From the NCBI RefSeq assembly GCF_028610625.1, contig NZ_JAQQWU010000003.1:62001-126000 (forward strand): 64,000 nucleotides of DNA, in the 5' to 3' direction. Positions 24,457 through 32,380 of this stretch are shown here, piece after piece. Positions within the stretch are counted from its first letter, which is position 1. Each line of letters begins with the position of its first letter. The notes below the pieces were generated by a model. It ran no database searches. It had not been told where the DNA came from and worked only from the letters and a program-made list of their open reading frames with translations. This DNA is from Guptibacillus spartinae (GTDB lineage Bacteria; Bacillota; Bacilli; Bacillales; Guptibacillaceae). Both the position numbers and the translations under genes were made by a program.

Positions 24457-25422
24457 ATGGTGAAACCGAAAGTGTATCTTACTAGAAAATTACCAGATGA
24501 GATTATTAATCAGCTAAGCGAGAAATGTGAGTTGCGGATGTGGAGCTCTGAGGAAGAACCCGTCCCTCGAGCTGTTCTTGAACGAGAAATTCAAGAAGTG
24601 GACGGCCTATTTTGCATGTTAACGGAAGAAATTGATCGTTCACTTCTTGAGAATGCTTCTAACCTAAAAGTAGTAGCGAATATGGCTGTAGGTTATAACA
24701 ATATCGACATAAGTGCGGCTAAGGAAAAAGGAGTAGTCGTGACAAATACTCCGGGCGTTCTAACTGAAACGACAGCTGACTTGACGTTCGCTTTACTAAT
24801 GGCGACGGCTCGGAGGATTCCTGAAGCTTCTACTTATTTGCGTAAGGGGAAATGGGAAGCCTGGTCTCCTATGCAACTAACAGGTCAGGATATACATGGG
24901 TCAACGCTAGGGATTATTGGCATGGGGAGAATTGGAGAAGCCGTAGCGAAAAGAGCGAGAGGGTTTGATATGAACATTCTTTATCATAATCGTCGAAGAA
25001 ATCAAGAGGCGGAAGATAAATTGGAACTTCAATATGCGGAACTCGATCAGCTCCTAAAAGAATCTGATTTTGTCTGCGTTTTAACACCGCTAACGGCTGA
25101 GACGAAGAACCTAATCGGAGTAAAAGAACTGAGGATGATGAAAAAAACGGGCATTTTGATTAACACCGCAAGGGGCGGTATTGTAAATGAGGAAGCTCTT
25201 TATCATGCACTCAAGGAGGAAGATATTTGGGCTGCTGGGTTAGATGTTTTTGCAGAAGAACCGGTATCACTCCAGCATCCACTCTTAACCCTTCCTAATG
25301 TCGTGACCCTTCCTCATATCGGAAGTGCAAGCGTAACGACAAGACTTAAGATGGCGGAAGTAGCTACAGAGAATTTATTAAAAGTATTGGACGGAGAAAA
25401 ACCCCCTCATCCGGTTGGATGA
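24457..25422 (+). CDS. D-isomer-specific 2-hydroxyacid dehydrogenase (glyoxylate/hydroxypyruvate reductase type)
   Basis: 321 residues. The NAD(P)-binding GMGRIGEAVAKRA follows the catalytic-domain half; INTARGGIVNEEAL holds the substrate arginine region, LDVFAEEP the glutamate and LPHIGSAS the catalytic histidine. It is closest in layout to YvcT/GhrB-type glyoxylate or hydroxypyruvate reductases. The last codons lie in a hairpin (CCCCTCATCC/GGATGAAGGGG) that includes the stop, with no T tract after it. A G-type element follows 29 nt after the stop. Confidence 0.88.
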   Translation: MVKPKVYLTRKLPDEIINQLSEKCELRMWSSEEEPVPRAVLEREIQEVDGLFCMLTEEIDRSLLENASNLKVVANMAVGYNNIDISAAKEKGVVVTNTPGVLTETTADLTFALLMATARRIPEASTYLRKGKWEAWSPMQLTGQDIHGSTLGIIGMGRIGEAVAKRARGFDMNILYHNRRRNQEAEDKLELQYAELDQLLKESDFVCVLTPLTAETKNLIGVKELRMMKKTGILINTARGGIVNEEALYHALKEEDIWAAGLDVFAEEPVSLQHPLLTLPNVVTLPHIGSASVTTRLKMAEVATENLLKVLDGEKPPHPVG

Positions 25423-25450
25423 AGGGGTAAGAGGAGAGAGCGAATCGACT

Positions 25451-25479
25451 AGTGCCTGTCACCGCCCGCTATTTGTCGA
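25451..25479 (+). repeat. Dispersed palindromic element, copy 9 (G-type, 5-nt spacer)
   Basis: AGTG-CCTGT-CACC-GCCCG, 5 nt, TGTCGA. G replaces A in the CACC-R-CCCG box and the spacer is 10 nt shorter than in A-type copies. It sits between convergent genes, 1.26 kb before the RAYT gene. Confidence 0.9.
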
Positions 25480-25508
25480 ATGAATATTTTTGTTCTCTAT
25501 TTCGTTAC

Positions 25509-26456
25509 CTAGCTCAATTGAAGAATTTCTTTAAAATCATCAATGGAATGATAAGGTCTAACCGAATTTCGATGTATTTGAAGCATGTCATCTCCAGGTG
25601 AAACATATCCTGCTTGTACCGTGAAAGCTAAATCTATTCCTGCAGCCTTCATTGCCTCCATCGTTTCTTCATCGTAGGCGCCGTATGGATATGCGAGTGC
25701 GTTTGTTCCGCCGATTTGTTTAATACTTGTTTCGACATCTTCTTCTATTTCAGGAAGCGATTTTGAAATTAAAAACGCTGTCCCATCTTCTTTGTGATTG
25801 TGAAAGCGATTAGTATGACTAGCAAACTCAAAAACATCGCTCGATGCTTCAATTTCCTCATAACTCAAATATTGGTTTGTTATTGAATCATAAGGTTCAG
25901 TTTGATCATTGTTTCGGCTTGTAATTAAAAACTCAACAGCATGAAAGCCGTATTCTTTCAGTACTGGATAAGCCTCTATGTAGTTATTTTTATGACCATC
26001 ATCAAACGTTAGCAAAACACTATTTTTAGGAATATCGATTTTATTCGTTATGTATTTTTCGAATTCTTCCAGTGTTAGTGTATAGTAACCATGATCATGC
26101 AAAACTTTCATTTGTTTTTTAAAGTCTTTTAATAAAACAATTGTACTTGCTAAATTTCCTCCTGCATCATAATGTCGCGCTTTTAAATCTTTTTCTTCAA
26201 GTATGTGATGATAAGTTAAGACAGGAATCTGCTCCGCAGAAGCAATTTCAGTGGCTTCTGAAAGTTTTTTTTCTCTTAGCTCTTCTTCATGTAGTATTTC
26301 TTTATCGTTATCTTCAGTAATAGAGGCTTCAACGGTCGAACTACTTTCTTCTTGCGAAGGTATAAACTCAGTACCGCCAATCTCATTCCAGCCAAATCCT
26401 ACTAAACTCCCAAAAGCAGCTAGTAAAATAAATAAAATTAGGTGTATTTTCCTCAT
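25509..26456 (-). CDS. Exported polysaccharide deacetylase (NodB domain)
   Basis: 315 residues from ATG 26456 (AAAGGGGG 8 nt upstream); a TTG at 26480 is less likely. An N-terminal signal or anchor (IHLILFILLAAFGSLVGFGW) is followed by an acidic Ser/Glu-rich linker to about residue 75, then the deacetylase domain: VPVLTYHHI, VLLTFDDGHKNN (the catalytic and metal aspartates), EFASHTNRFHNH (metal histidines), ALAYPYGAYDEET and the closing QIHRNSV. It would remove N-acetyl groups from cell-wall glycan or another envelope polysaccharide outside the cell. Confidence 0.85.
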   Translation of the reverse strand: MRKIHLILFILLAAFGSLVGFGWNEIGGTEFIPSQEESSSTVEASITEDNDKEILHEEELREKKLSEATEIASAEQIPVLTYHHILEEKDLKARHYDAGGNLASTIVLLKDFKKQMKVLHDHGYYTLTLEEFEKYITNKIDIPKNSVLLTFDDGHKNNYIEAYPVLKEYGFHAVEFLITSRNNDQTEPYDSITNQYLSYEEIEASSDVFEFASHTNRFHNHKEDGTAFLISKSLPEIEEDVETSIKQIGGTNALAYPYGAYDEETMEAMKAAGIDLAFTVQAGYVSPGDDMLQIHRNSVRPYHSIDDFKEILQLS

Positions 26457-26570
26457 ATATTTATCCCCCTTTTTACCCAATACTTACCTATCCTACCATT
26501 AATTAATTTATATTTGGGTAAAAATGGGTTAATCTTTACAAATATATTTCAAAAATTTCAGTAGGTGGCG

Positions 26571-26599
26571 GGTGCCTGTCACCGCCCGTTATTTGTCGA
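26571..26599 (+). repeat. Dispersed palindromic element, copy 10 (G-type), next to the RAYT gene
   Basis: GGTG-CCTGT-CACC-GCCCG, 5 nt, TGTCGA. It lies 137 nt before the RAYT start. On its left GGTGGCG extends the hairpin (GGC/GCC beyond a one-base bulge), giving a longer REP-like foldback than other copies. Confidence 0.92.
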
Positions 26600-26676
26600 A
26601 GAGATTCAATTGACGAGTAGGAAATGGGAGATTATTCTTGGAGAAAGGGCAGAAAATAAGTAGAGGAGGAAGAAAA

Positions 26677-26742
26677 TTGACGAAGGTTCTAATGGGAAAG
26701 TCGCCTGTTAATACTTACACAACACCCATCATGAGATGGTGA
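26677..26742 (+). CDS. Short upstream ORF overlapping the RAYT start (21 aa)
   Basis: TTG start with an excellent GAGGAGGAAG site 4-5 nt upstream, 21 codons (MTKVLMGKSPVNTYTTPIMRW), stop TGA overlapping the RAYT ATG by 7 nt. The RAYT ATG has no site of its own, so this ORF probably delivers ribosomes by coupling. The peptide itself has no recognised function. Confidence 0.5.
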   Translation: MTKVLMGKSPVNTYTTPIMRW

Positions 26743-27317
26743 GAAAACCGAGGATCTGGCTACCGAATTATTTCTATCATATTGTAAGCAGGGGAAACCG
26801 TAAGGACATACTTTTTCAAGATGAAAGAGATTACCGCACATTCTTGTACATCCTTCAGCAAGTCTTCGAAACACATCCGTTTGAAATCGCATCTTATTGT
26901 TTAATGAACAATCACTATCACCTTCAACTTCGATCAAAAGAATTTCCCATCTCAAAAATCATGGGTCTCGTGAACAAACGATATGCCACTTATTTTAATA
27001 GCCGATATGAGTTAACGGGTCACGTTTTTGAGAAACGTTATTTTGATGAGCCACTCAATACTCCGACAAATATGTTAGAAGTTAGTCGCTATATCCATCT
27101 AAACCCGGTGAAAGCAAATCTCGTCCTAAAATCATCAGATTATCCATGGTCCAGTTACCGTTATTATGCGGAAAAAGATACGATGATAAAACCGTACATT
27201 AACCTCCTTCCATTAGTAGAAGGCTATCCGGGAACACTGCAAGAAAAGAAAAAACAATACTGTGACTATGTCTCCGCACGACAGGAACTCATTTTGGCTT
27301 CCCCTTCATCAACATAA
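26736..27317 (+). CDS. REP-associated tyrosine transposase (RAYT, Y1/HUH family)
   Basis: 193 residues, full length for the family. Seen in order: N-terminal RKPRIWLPNYFYHIVSRGN, the HUH metal motif in CLMNNHYHLQLRS, RYATYFNSRYELTGHVFEKRY, the conserved RYIHLNPVKANLV with the probable nucleophilic tyrosine, and PWSSYRYY. RAYTs nick and join single-stranded DNA at REP hairpins and are linked to spread of REP elements. There is no IS200/IS605 end structure or TnpB. An element copy lies 137 nt upstream and another of the same subtype beyond the neighbouring gene, making this a good candidate enzyme for the dispersed family. A strong terminator follows. Confidence 0.88.
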   Translation: MVRKPRIWLPNYFYHIVSRGNRKDILFQDERDYRTFLYILQQVFETHPFEIASYCLMNNHYHLQLRSKEFPISKIMGLVNKRYATYFNSRYELTGHVFEKRYFDEPLNTPTNMLEVSRYIHLNPVKANLVLKSSDYPWSSYRYYAEKDTMIKPYINLLPLVEGYPGTLQEKKKQYCDYVSARQELILASPSST

Positions 27318-27334
27318 CCAAAAGGATCATCAAA

Positions 27335-27366
27335 AAAAGATGCTCCGCACAGCATCAGCATCTTTT
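27335..27366. terminator. Bidirectional intrinsic terminator after the RAYT gene
   Basis: AAAAGATGCT/AGCATCTTTT, a 10-bp perfect stem between convergent genes. Confidence 0.88.
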
Positions 27367-27368
27367 CC

Positions 27369-27387
27369 TTAAACAAACGTTTATTTA
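27369..27387. repeat. 19-nt near-palindrome shared with 46903-46921
   Basis: TTAAACAAACGTTTATTTA, identical at both places (20 nt with the preceding C). It is symmetrical around AACGTT except for one position pair. Here it crosses the stop codon of the minus-strand gene at 27381. Confidence 0.6.
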
Positions 27388-27857
27388 TAATCCCATAAGA
27401 CTCTAAACTCCCCATCTTCTTTTGCGACAAATACCACCTGAACGATATCGAAATTCCCAAATTGATTTTGAAAATGCTGGGTAACTTTGATGGCGTAGAC
27501 CTTTTTCATAATGACGCTATTTACCCCAGAGCGCCAATTTTTCTTCGTTTTTACTTTGCCAATATCAAATGTAAATGAGGTTGCACCGATATCCTGCGTG
27601 ATCAGTTCAGAGCGCAGTTGACTGTACTGTTCATCGGAAAAACGGTTTTGTATTTCAGAATGAAACAGTGCCCAGGATTTTTTGAAATCACCGCTCTGTT
27701 CATACAGATAAAATTCCTTTACCGTTGCTGCCGCTCGGGATTTTGGTTGTTGCCAAATCCAAAAGGCGATGCTGCCACCGAGAAGCAGTAAGACAAGTGA
27801 AATTAGGAAAGCTTTCCCTGTACCTTCGCGCTTCCTCCTCGTTTTAAAATACGACAA
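27381..27857 (-). CDS. Membrane-anchored protein with a probable NTF2-like extracellular domain
   Basis: 158 residues: basic N-terminus (TRRKREGTGK), one membrane span (about 16-34), then a soluble domain whose opening VKEFYLYEQSGDFKKSWALFHSEIQNRF resembles the DUF4878/NTF2-like domains found in many Bacillus membrane proteins. It has no catalytic motif. Monocistronic, convergent with the RAYT gene. Function unknown. Confidence 0.7.
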   Translation of the reverse strand: MSYFKTRRKREGTGKAFLISLVLLLLGGSIAFWIWQQPKSRAAATVKEFYLYEQSGDFKKSWALFHSEIQNRFSDEQYSQLRSELITQDIGATSFTFDIGKVKTKKNWRSGVNSVIMKKVYAIKVTQHFQNQFGNFDIVQVVFVAKEDGEFRVLWDYK

Positions 27858-28014
27858 CGTTTCGTCCTCCTTGGAGCTTGACTATTAAAGTGTATGACGA
27901 TTGCCCCGTTCGAAGACTGGTAATATCTGATTTCACGAAACATTAATCTTTTAAAGAAGCATTCCACGATATAATAATAAGGATGATTAATAAACACATA
28001 AATGGAGGAGTTAT

Positions 28015-28980
28015 ATGAATCGAAAGGTACTCTGGACATTGCCAATTTTAATTTTCATAGTGGCATGTTCTGAACTTCATAGTAATAATGCTAGTTCTGA
28101 TCCTCATACTGAAGCAAGTGCAGAAAACCAGGGGACATCAAAACAATCTGAGTTATCGGATGAAGAACAATTTTGGGAATACCTTTATCAGAATGATTCT
28201 GACGAAACCGTTTTAAATGAGATGAAGAAACTATTTAGTGAAGGAGTATCGGTGAATACCGTCAACGACGATGGGATAACTCCAATCACCTACGCTGTTA
28301 TGGAAGGCGATCAAAAGCTTGTTGAGTTTTTCCTGCGAAACGGAGTGGAGGTTCACGATCACGAAGAAGCTGATCATCAAGAAAACGAAGAACGCCATCA
28401 CGAAAAAAATGAAAATTTGTTAGAAATCGCTGTTGAACAGGAAAATAATGAAATTATTGACCTGCTTTTAAAAATGGGGGCTCATTTTGAAATCGGCAAT
28501 GAGCAAATGTTAGCTATTGCAGTTCAGGAAGAAAACCCAGAGCTTATCAAAATCCTTCTACATAATGGCTACAATCCAAATCTTGAAATGAAAGTAGATG
28601 AACGAGATTTTACGCTCTTAAACTATTCCATTATGGAAGACAATGAAGAGATCACTACCTTACTTCTCAATGCTGGGGCAAACCCAAATTTCGCAGCCAA
28701 TAATGGTGAAGTGAGTGCCCTTGTTACTGCCATCATACAGGAGAAACCTGCTGAGCTCGTATCGCTTCTATTAGGTAGAGGTGCTGATGCAAATGCACGT
28801 TTTGAAGGAAAACCTTTGTTGTTTAAAGCGATCAAACAAGACAATCCTTCTCTTGTTGAAGCACTACTCGTTGCAGGATCCCTTCCTTTTTCCGTTGAGG
28901 AAAGTGAAGAGGCGTATGAATTAGCGGAAGAGAGCGATCAAACAAAGGTTGCTGATTTACTGGAACAATATGGTTGGTGA
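28015..28980 (+). CDS. Ankyrin-repeat lipoprotein
   Basis: 321 residues. Residues 1-18 are a lipoprotein signal (VLWTLPILIFIVAC, lipobox IVAC) followed by a Ser/Asn/Glu-rich linker. From about residue 55 there are six or seven ankyrin-like repeats (DGITPITYAVMEGDQKLVEFFLRNG, and similar AxxNPNF and GADANARF turns), interrupted by a His/Glu-rich insert (EEADHQENEERHHEKNE). It probably binds protein partners at the outer face of the membrane. GGAGG precedes the ATG, TATAAT lies at 27970-27975, and a hairpin terminator follows. Confidence 0.82.
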   Translation: MNRKVLWTLPILIFIVACSELHSNNASSDPHTEASAENQGTSKQSELSDEEQFWEYLYQNDSDETVLNEMKKLFSEGVSVNTVNDDGITPITYAVMEGDQKLVEFFLRNGVEVHDHEEADHQENEERHHEKNENLLEIAVEQENNEIIDLLLKMGAHFEIGNEQMLAIAVQEENPELIKILLHNGYNPNLEMKVDERDFTLLNYSIMEDNEEITTLLLNAGANPNFAANNGEVSALVTAIIQEKPAELVSLLLGRGADANARFEGKPLLFKAIKQDNPSLVEALLVAGSLPFSVEESEEAYELAEESDQTKVADLLEQYGW

Positions 28981-28990
28981 TATTAAAAGA

Positions 28991-29029
28991 AAAAGTCCGT
29001 ATTGGTAACTAACCAACGAGGACTTTTTT
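28991..29029. terminator. Intrinsic terminator between the ankyrin gene and glpQ
   Basis: AAAAGTCC/GGACTTTT outer stem, TTGGT/ACCAA inner stem, then TTT. Usable from both sides. Confidence 0.85.
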
Positions 29030-29039
29030 GTCATCATAT

Positions 29040-29933
29040 TTACTTGCCGTGAAGAACATCATTTAGACGGTCAGGATAGTTCGTAAACATCCCCGTTACG
29101 CCCCAATCTAATAGGCGCTTCATTTCTTTTTTGTCATTTACCGTATAAGGGTGGATGAGCAACCCAGCGTTTCGTACATTTTGAACATAGGTTTTATCAA
29201 TTTTTGATGCAGACATTCCGACACCAACAGCATACTCGGATAATTCTTGCAGTTCGTCCTCTGAAATCGAAGCAGGTTCTTTATAAGAAATAAGCTGAAT
29301 AAGTGGCAAATTTGGGTTTAAGTTGTGCATTTTTAATAAGCTTTCTTTACTAAACGATTGGATTAACACTTTGCTGGATCGTTCGTTCACGCCTGTTAAA
29401 TTGTATTTGTTAAGAATACGAAGCAACTCTTTTTCCATGCCAGGATAAACGTCAGGAGATTTTGTTTCAATATAATAGCGTGCCCCTGTTCCAAAGGTTT
29501 GAATGATTTCTTCAAGTGTTGGTACTTGAATTCCTTCGTAAGCTGGGTCAGCCTTTTCCGGATATTTTTCATTAAACCAGCTTCCCGCGTCTAACGTTTT
29601 TATTTGTTCTAGCGTATAGTCTTTTACGAGACCTGTCCCATTTGTCGTCCGATCTACTGTCTCATCATGCATCGCGATAAGTTTTCCATCTTTCGTCATT
29701 TGAAGATCTACTTCAATGTAGTCTCCTTTCATCTCTTCCCCTAACCTATAGGATGGGATTGTATGCTCAGGAGCATGTCCAGAAGCTCCTCGGTGAGCGA
29801 CATTTAACAGTTTGCTAGAGTTCATACCTGGTTTGCTTTCATTTGCACTTACTAAGGCAGTTCCAGTGGTCAGAAGACTACCAAACATAAGAAGGGACAT
29901 TGCTAGAACTCCAATTTTCTTTCTCCGCTTCAT
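29040..29933 (-). CDS. glpQ: Secreted glycerophosphodiester phosphodiesterase
   Basis: 297 residues from ATG 29933, with AAAGGATG placed correctly; the ATG at 29942 overlaps the site. A signal peptide ([24 protein letters not shown]) is followed by the GDPD barrel: [22 protein letters not shown] (catalytic His-Arg and Glu), [44 protein letters not shown] and [27 protein letters not shown]. It hydrolyses glycerophosphodiesters (from phospholipid or teichoic acid) to glycerol-3-phosphate outside the cell. Monocistronic. TATAAT lies upstream on the minus strand near 29965. Confidence 0.88.
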   Translation of the reverse strand: MKRRKKIGVLAMSLLMFGSLLTTGTALVSANESKPGMNSSKLLNVAHRGASGHAPEHTIPSYRLGEEMKGDYIEVDLQMTKDGKLIAMHDETVDRTTNGTGLVKDYTLEQIKTLDAGSWFNEKYPEKADPAYEGIQVPTLEEIIQTFGTGARYYIETKSPDVYPGMEKELLRILNKYNLTGVNERSSKVLIQSFSKESLLKMHNLNPNLPLIQLISYKEPASISEDELQELSEYAVGVGMSASKIDKTYVQNVRNAGLLIHPYTVNDKKEMKRLLDWGVTGMFTNYPDRLNDVLHGK

Positions 29934-30121
29934 CTTTATCATCCTTTCGTAATTAACTACTACTCGGATTATATAGATTCTATGTAAATTCCAATTTACT
30001 TTAATCGGATTATTCCCTTAGCTAGTTGGTGATGAAGAAAGTGGAAGAGAGGGAAATGTACTTAGAAATAAGGGAGAGGTCTCTTGAATTCTAAGAATAA
30101 GCGAGCCCTCTAGGAAAATAT

Positions 30122-30161
30122 TACGAGAAAGTGAGACTACAGTATTAGTACCTTTCTCGTA
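30122..30161. other. Perfect 10-bp inverted repeat in the 29.9-30.3 kb gap
   Basis: TACGAGAAAG/CTTTCTCGTA with a 20-nt loop. No long T tract. This 366-nt gap otherwise holds the element at 30236 and no gene I can support. Confidence 0.5.
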
Positions 30162-30235
30162 AAAAAGTTCATGATTTTAAAACAAATGGAGTGCCGTGGA
30201 GCGCTGGTGAGCGAGTCACAAGTTCGCTAATCGCG

Positions 30236-30274
30236 AGTGACAGGCACCACCCGTAATCTGTCAGTTTATGTCGA
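30236..30274 (+). repeat. Dispersed palindromic element, copy 11 (loop-inverted)
   Basis: AGTG-ACAGG-CACC-ACCCG, 15 nt, TGTCGA. The left flank CGCG plus AGTG-ACAGG-CACC is shared with copy 12. It lies downstream of the minus-strand GNAT gene. Confidence 0.88.
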
Positions 30275-30299
30275 GGGAGTGGGCGTGGGCCAACCATCT

Positions 30300-30806
30300 T
30301 TACTTTTTTCTTAAAGTTGGAGTGGCGGAGAGTTTTCTAACATAGATTTTTAAACTTTCAATATGCGGACTTTCAGATTCGATCGTTAAGTTATTGGATA
30401 GCTTTTTTTCGATAATGTAATTGGTCAGGAAACTGCCTTTTGTTTCAAAACCTAACCGTTTAAAGCTTTTAATTCCCTGGCTGTTTTCTTTGTCTACCAT
30501 CCCATAGATCGTGGTGATTCCTTTGTCCAAAAGATATTTTTGAAAAACAGGAAGTAATGCTCGGGCAATACCTTTTCTCTGCACACTTCGGTCTAAAACA
30601 ACATAATCAATTAATACCATGTGATTAATTCTTAAGCGATAACTTAGAAATCCTGCAATCTCTCCATGATCATGACAAATAATAAGTACTTCATGAGCAT
30701 AATTCAATATACTTTTGATTGTAGTTTCAGGGACGTCAAAATTTTCTATACAAATAGAAAGTAAAGTAGGGTCATCCAATTCTTTTTGGCGATTACGAAT
30801 ATACAA
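30300..30806 (-). CDS. GNAT-family N-acetyltransferase
   Basis: 168 residues. The acetyl-CoA site is seen in VVLDRSVQRKGIARALLPVFQKYLLDKG (the Q/R-x-x-G-x-G/A pattern), preceded by the beta-bulge strand and followed by NSQGIKSFKRLGFETKG. Substrate unknown. The C-terminal 30 residues are extra and basic. Monocistronic. Confidence 0.8.
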   Translation of the reverse strand: MYIRNRQKELDDPTLLSICIENFDVPETTIKSILNYAHEVLIICHDHGEIAGFLSYRLRINHMVLIDYVVLDRSVQRKGIARALLPVFQKYLLDKGITTIYGMVDKENSQGIKSFKRLGFETKGSFLTNYIIEKKLSNNLTIESESPHIESLKIYVRKLSATPTLRKK

Positions 30807-30860
30807 CCTTCATTCTCCTTTACGTTATTAAAATAAATACATAAGATGATGTTATTGGTG

Positions 30861-30898
30861 AAAAAATGGAGTTAATGCAGCTTCACTGCACTAACTCC
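30861..30898 (-). terminator. Strong terminator of the small acidic-tail gene
   Basis: On the minus strand a 13-bp stem (GGAGTTAGTGCAG/CTGCATTAACTCC, one G-T pair) and 5-nt loop, then ATTTTTTC. Confidence 0.9.
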
Positions 30899-30906
30899 AG
30901 GGAAAA

Positions 30907-31044
30907 TTATTCAGCAGATTCTTCAGCAGGAGCTTCAGTTGGAGCAGCTTCTTCTGTTGGAACCACGATCTTCTTGTTTACTTTCTTTCTTTTCTTACTG
31001 CCTTCTAAAATCTCATCAAGCAAATTGTGTAGGAATTCACTCAT
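30907..31044 (-). CDS. Small protein with Ala/Pro/Glu-rich tail (45 aa)
   Basis: 45 residues from ATG 31044, with GAAGGAGGAAG directly upstream; a longer frame to 31203 has no such site. An amphipathic start (MSEFLHNLLDEILEG), a basic centre (SKKRKKVNKKI) and a repetitive acidic tail (TEEAAPTEAPAEESAE). The strong own RBS and terminator argue that it is real. No family recognised. Confidence 0.65.
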   Translation of the reverse strand: MSEFLHNLLDEILEGSKKRKKVNKKIVVPTEEAAPTEAPAEESAE

Positions 31045-31281
31045 TGAACTTCCTCCTTCAAAAAGTATTTGAAATGTTTTCATTTCATATGGTATCTTAC
31101 GCTCGCTTGTCCGAAAGGTTCGGACAAGTATGGAAGTCTGAGAAAAATGTATGAATGCCACATACTTATTTAGGACAATGAAAATATTCTGTAAATCATC
31201 CATTCGCTTATCTTTTGTTGTGAAGAAATATGATAGGATTAAAAATAGGATGATTTTCTAGTTTATGGAAGGAGAGGTTTT

Positions 31282-32088
31282 ATGAAATTTGATTATCACA
31301 CGCACCACGAACGTTGCGGTCATGCCGAGGCTACGATTGAAGAGTACATAAAAGCAGCAATTCAAAATGATCTCCAAATGATTGGAATATCTGACCATTC
31401 CCCGTTCTTTGCAAGTGAGAAAGATCGAGCGTTACCGCGCATTGCCATGGCAAAAAGTGAATTTTCTTCTTATGTTGATGAAGTTTTAAGATTGAAAGAA
31501 AAGTATCGAGGGAAAATAGATGTCTTACTAGGCGTGGAATCTGACTTCTTTCAGGAGCACTATCCGCTCTATAAAAGCATTTATGATCAGTATCCATTTG
31601 ATTACATTATCGGTTCCGTTCATTTTAGTAATGGTTCTAATATCTTTGATAAAACTCGCTGGGAGAATTTATCCGAAGAGGATATTCGTAAAGAGAAAGA
31701 GCATTATTACAAATTAATTGTTGAATCAGCGGAAAGCGGTGTTTTTGATATTTTAGCTCATATTGATGCAATGAAAGGCTTCTATCCTGGTTTTACAAAT
31801 ATCGAAACCCCTGAAGTAGAAAAAGCGATTAAGCGACTCGGTGAGCTTGGATCAACCATTGAAATCAACACGTCAGGTAAGCATAAAGATTGCGGCGGCT
31901 GGTATCCAGCAAATGATATGCTCGAAATGGCATACCATTATGGCGTTGGTGTTACGTTTGGATCTGACGCTCACTGGCCTTCACGGGTCGGAGAAGAGTT
32001 TGAAGAAGTTCGTGCGAAGCTTAAGGAGATTGGGTTTAAGAATTGGACAGTGTTTCGAGAGCGTAAGAAGGAGTTTGTTGGATTGTAA
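31282..32088 (+). CDS. hisJ: Histidinol-phosphatase, PHP type
   Basis: 268 residues of the PHP (polymerase and histidinol phosphatase) superfamily: DYHTHHERCGHAEATIEEY (metal histidines), GISDHSPFF, LGVESDF, IIGSVHF, ILAHIDAMKG and TFGSDAHWPSRVG. It is the Bacillus HisJ/HisK class that dephosphorylates L-histidinol phosphate in histidine synthesis. GGAAGGAGAGG precedes the ATG. It stands alone, away from other his genes, with its own terminator. Confidence 0.88.
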   Translation: MKFDYHTHHERCGHAEATIEEYIKAAIQNDLQMIGISDHSPFFASEKDRALPRIAMAKSEFSSYVDEVLRLKEKYRGKIDVLLGVESDFFQEHYPLYKSIYDQYPFDYIIGSVHFSNGSNIFDKTRWENLSEEDIRKEKEHYYKLIVESAESGVFDILAHIDAMKGFYPGFTNIETPEVEKAIKRLGELGSTIEINTSGKHKDCGGWYPANDMLEMAYHYGVGVTFGSDAHWPSRVGEEFEEVRAKLKEIGFKNWTVFRERKKEFVGL

Positions 32089-32098
32089 GAGGGCGTAT

Positions 32099-32137
32099 AG
32101 AGAGAGTAGACCCAAAGTCTACCCTCTCTTTTTTTAT
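32099..32137 (+). terminator. Intrinsic terminator after hisJ
   Basis: AGAGAGAGTAGAC/GTCTACCCTCTCT with a short CCAAA loop followed by a run of T. The 32.14-32.31 kb stretch after it holds nothing I can support. Confidence 0.9.
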
Positions 32138-32310
32138 GAAAATCAAAAATCTTATTTCAAAAAATTGAATAATCCAGCTTTAATTTAATTCTAGATAAGC
32201 AGGAGGGCGCGAAAAGAGCAACAATAAGAACTAATAACTAACATAACTTATAAATGTAAGAAAACGTAGAATGATTAAATGAACCTTAACCTATTTTTTC
32301 AGAATATTCA

Positions 32311-32339
32311 TTGAAATGTTTCCGATTTTGGGTTATTCT
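32311..32339 (+). promoter_or_regulatory. Promoter of the yhf-type operon
   Basis: TTGAAA (32311-32316), 17 nt, TATTCT (32334-32339). The transcript would start near 32346, at the edge of the palindrome below. Confidence 0.7.
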
Positions 32340-32347
32340 ATAAAGTG

Positions 32348-32369
32348 AAAATACGAAAAATTGTATATT
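32348..32369. promoter_or_regulatory. Operator-like palindrome 1 of the yhf operon
   Basis: AAAATAC, 8 nt, GTATATT. It matches the palindrome at 33346 in arms and spacer and overlaps the start site, as expected for a repressor site. Confidence 0.6.
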
Positions 32370-32380
32370 GAGGTGAGAGG

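Noticed and set aside
26736-27317. IS200/IS605 insertion sequence
   Set aside because: The protein is of RAYT type (RYIHLNPVKA, 193 aa), there is no TnpB and no left/right end hairpin pair bounding it. RAYT is the better call.
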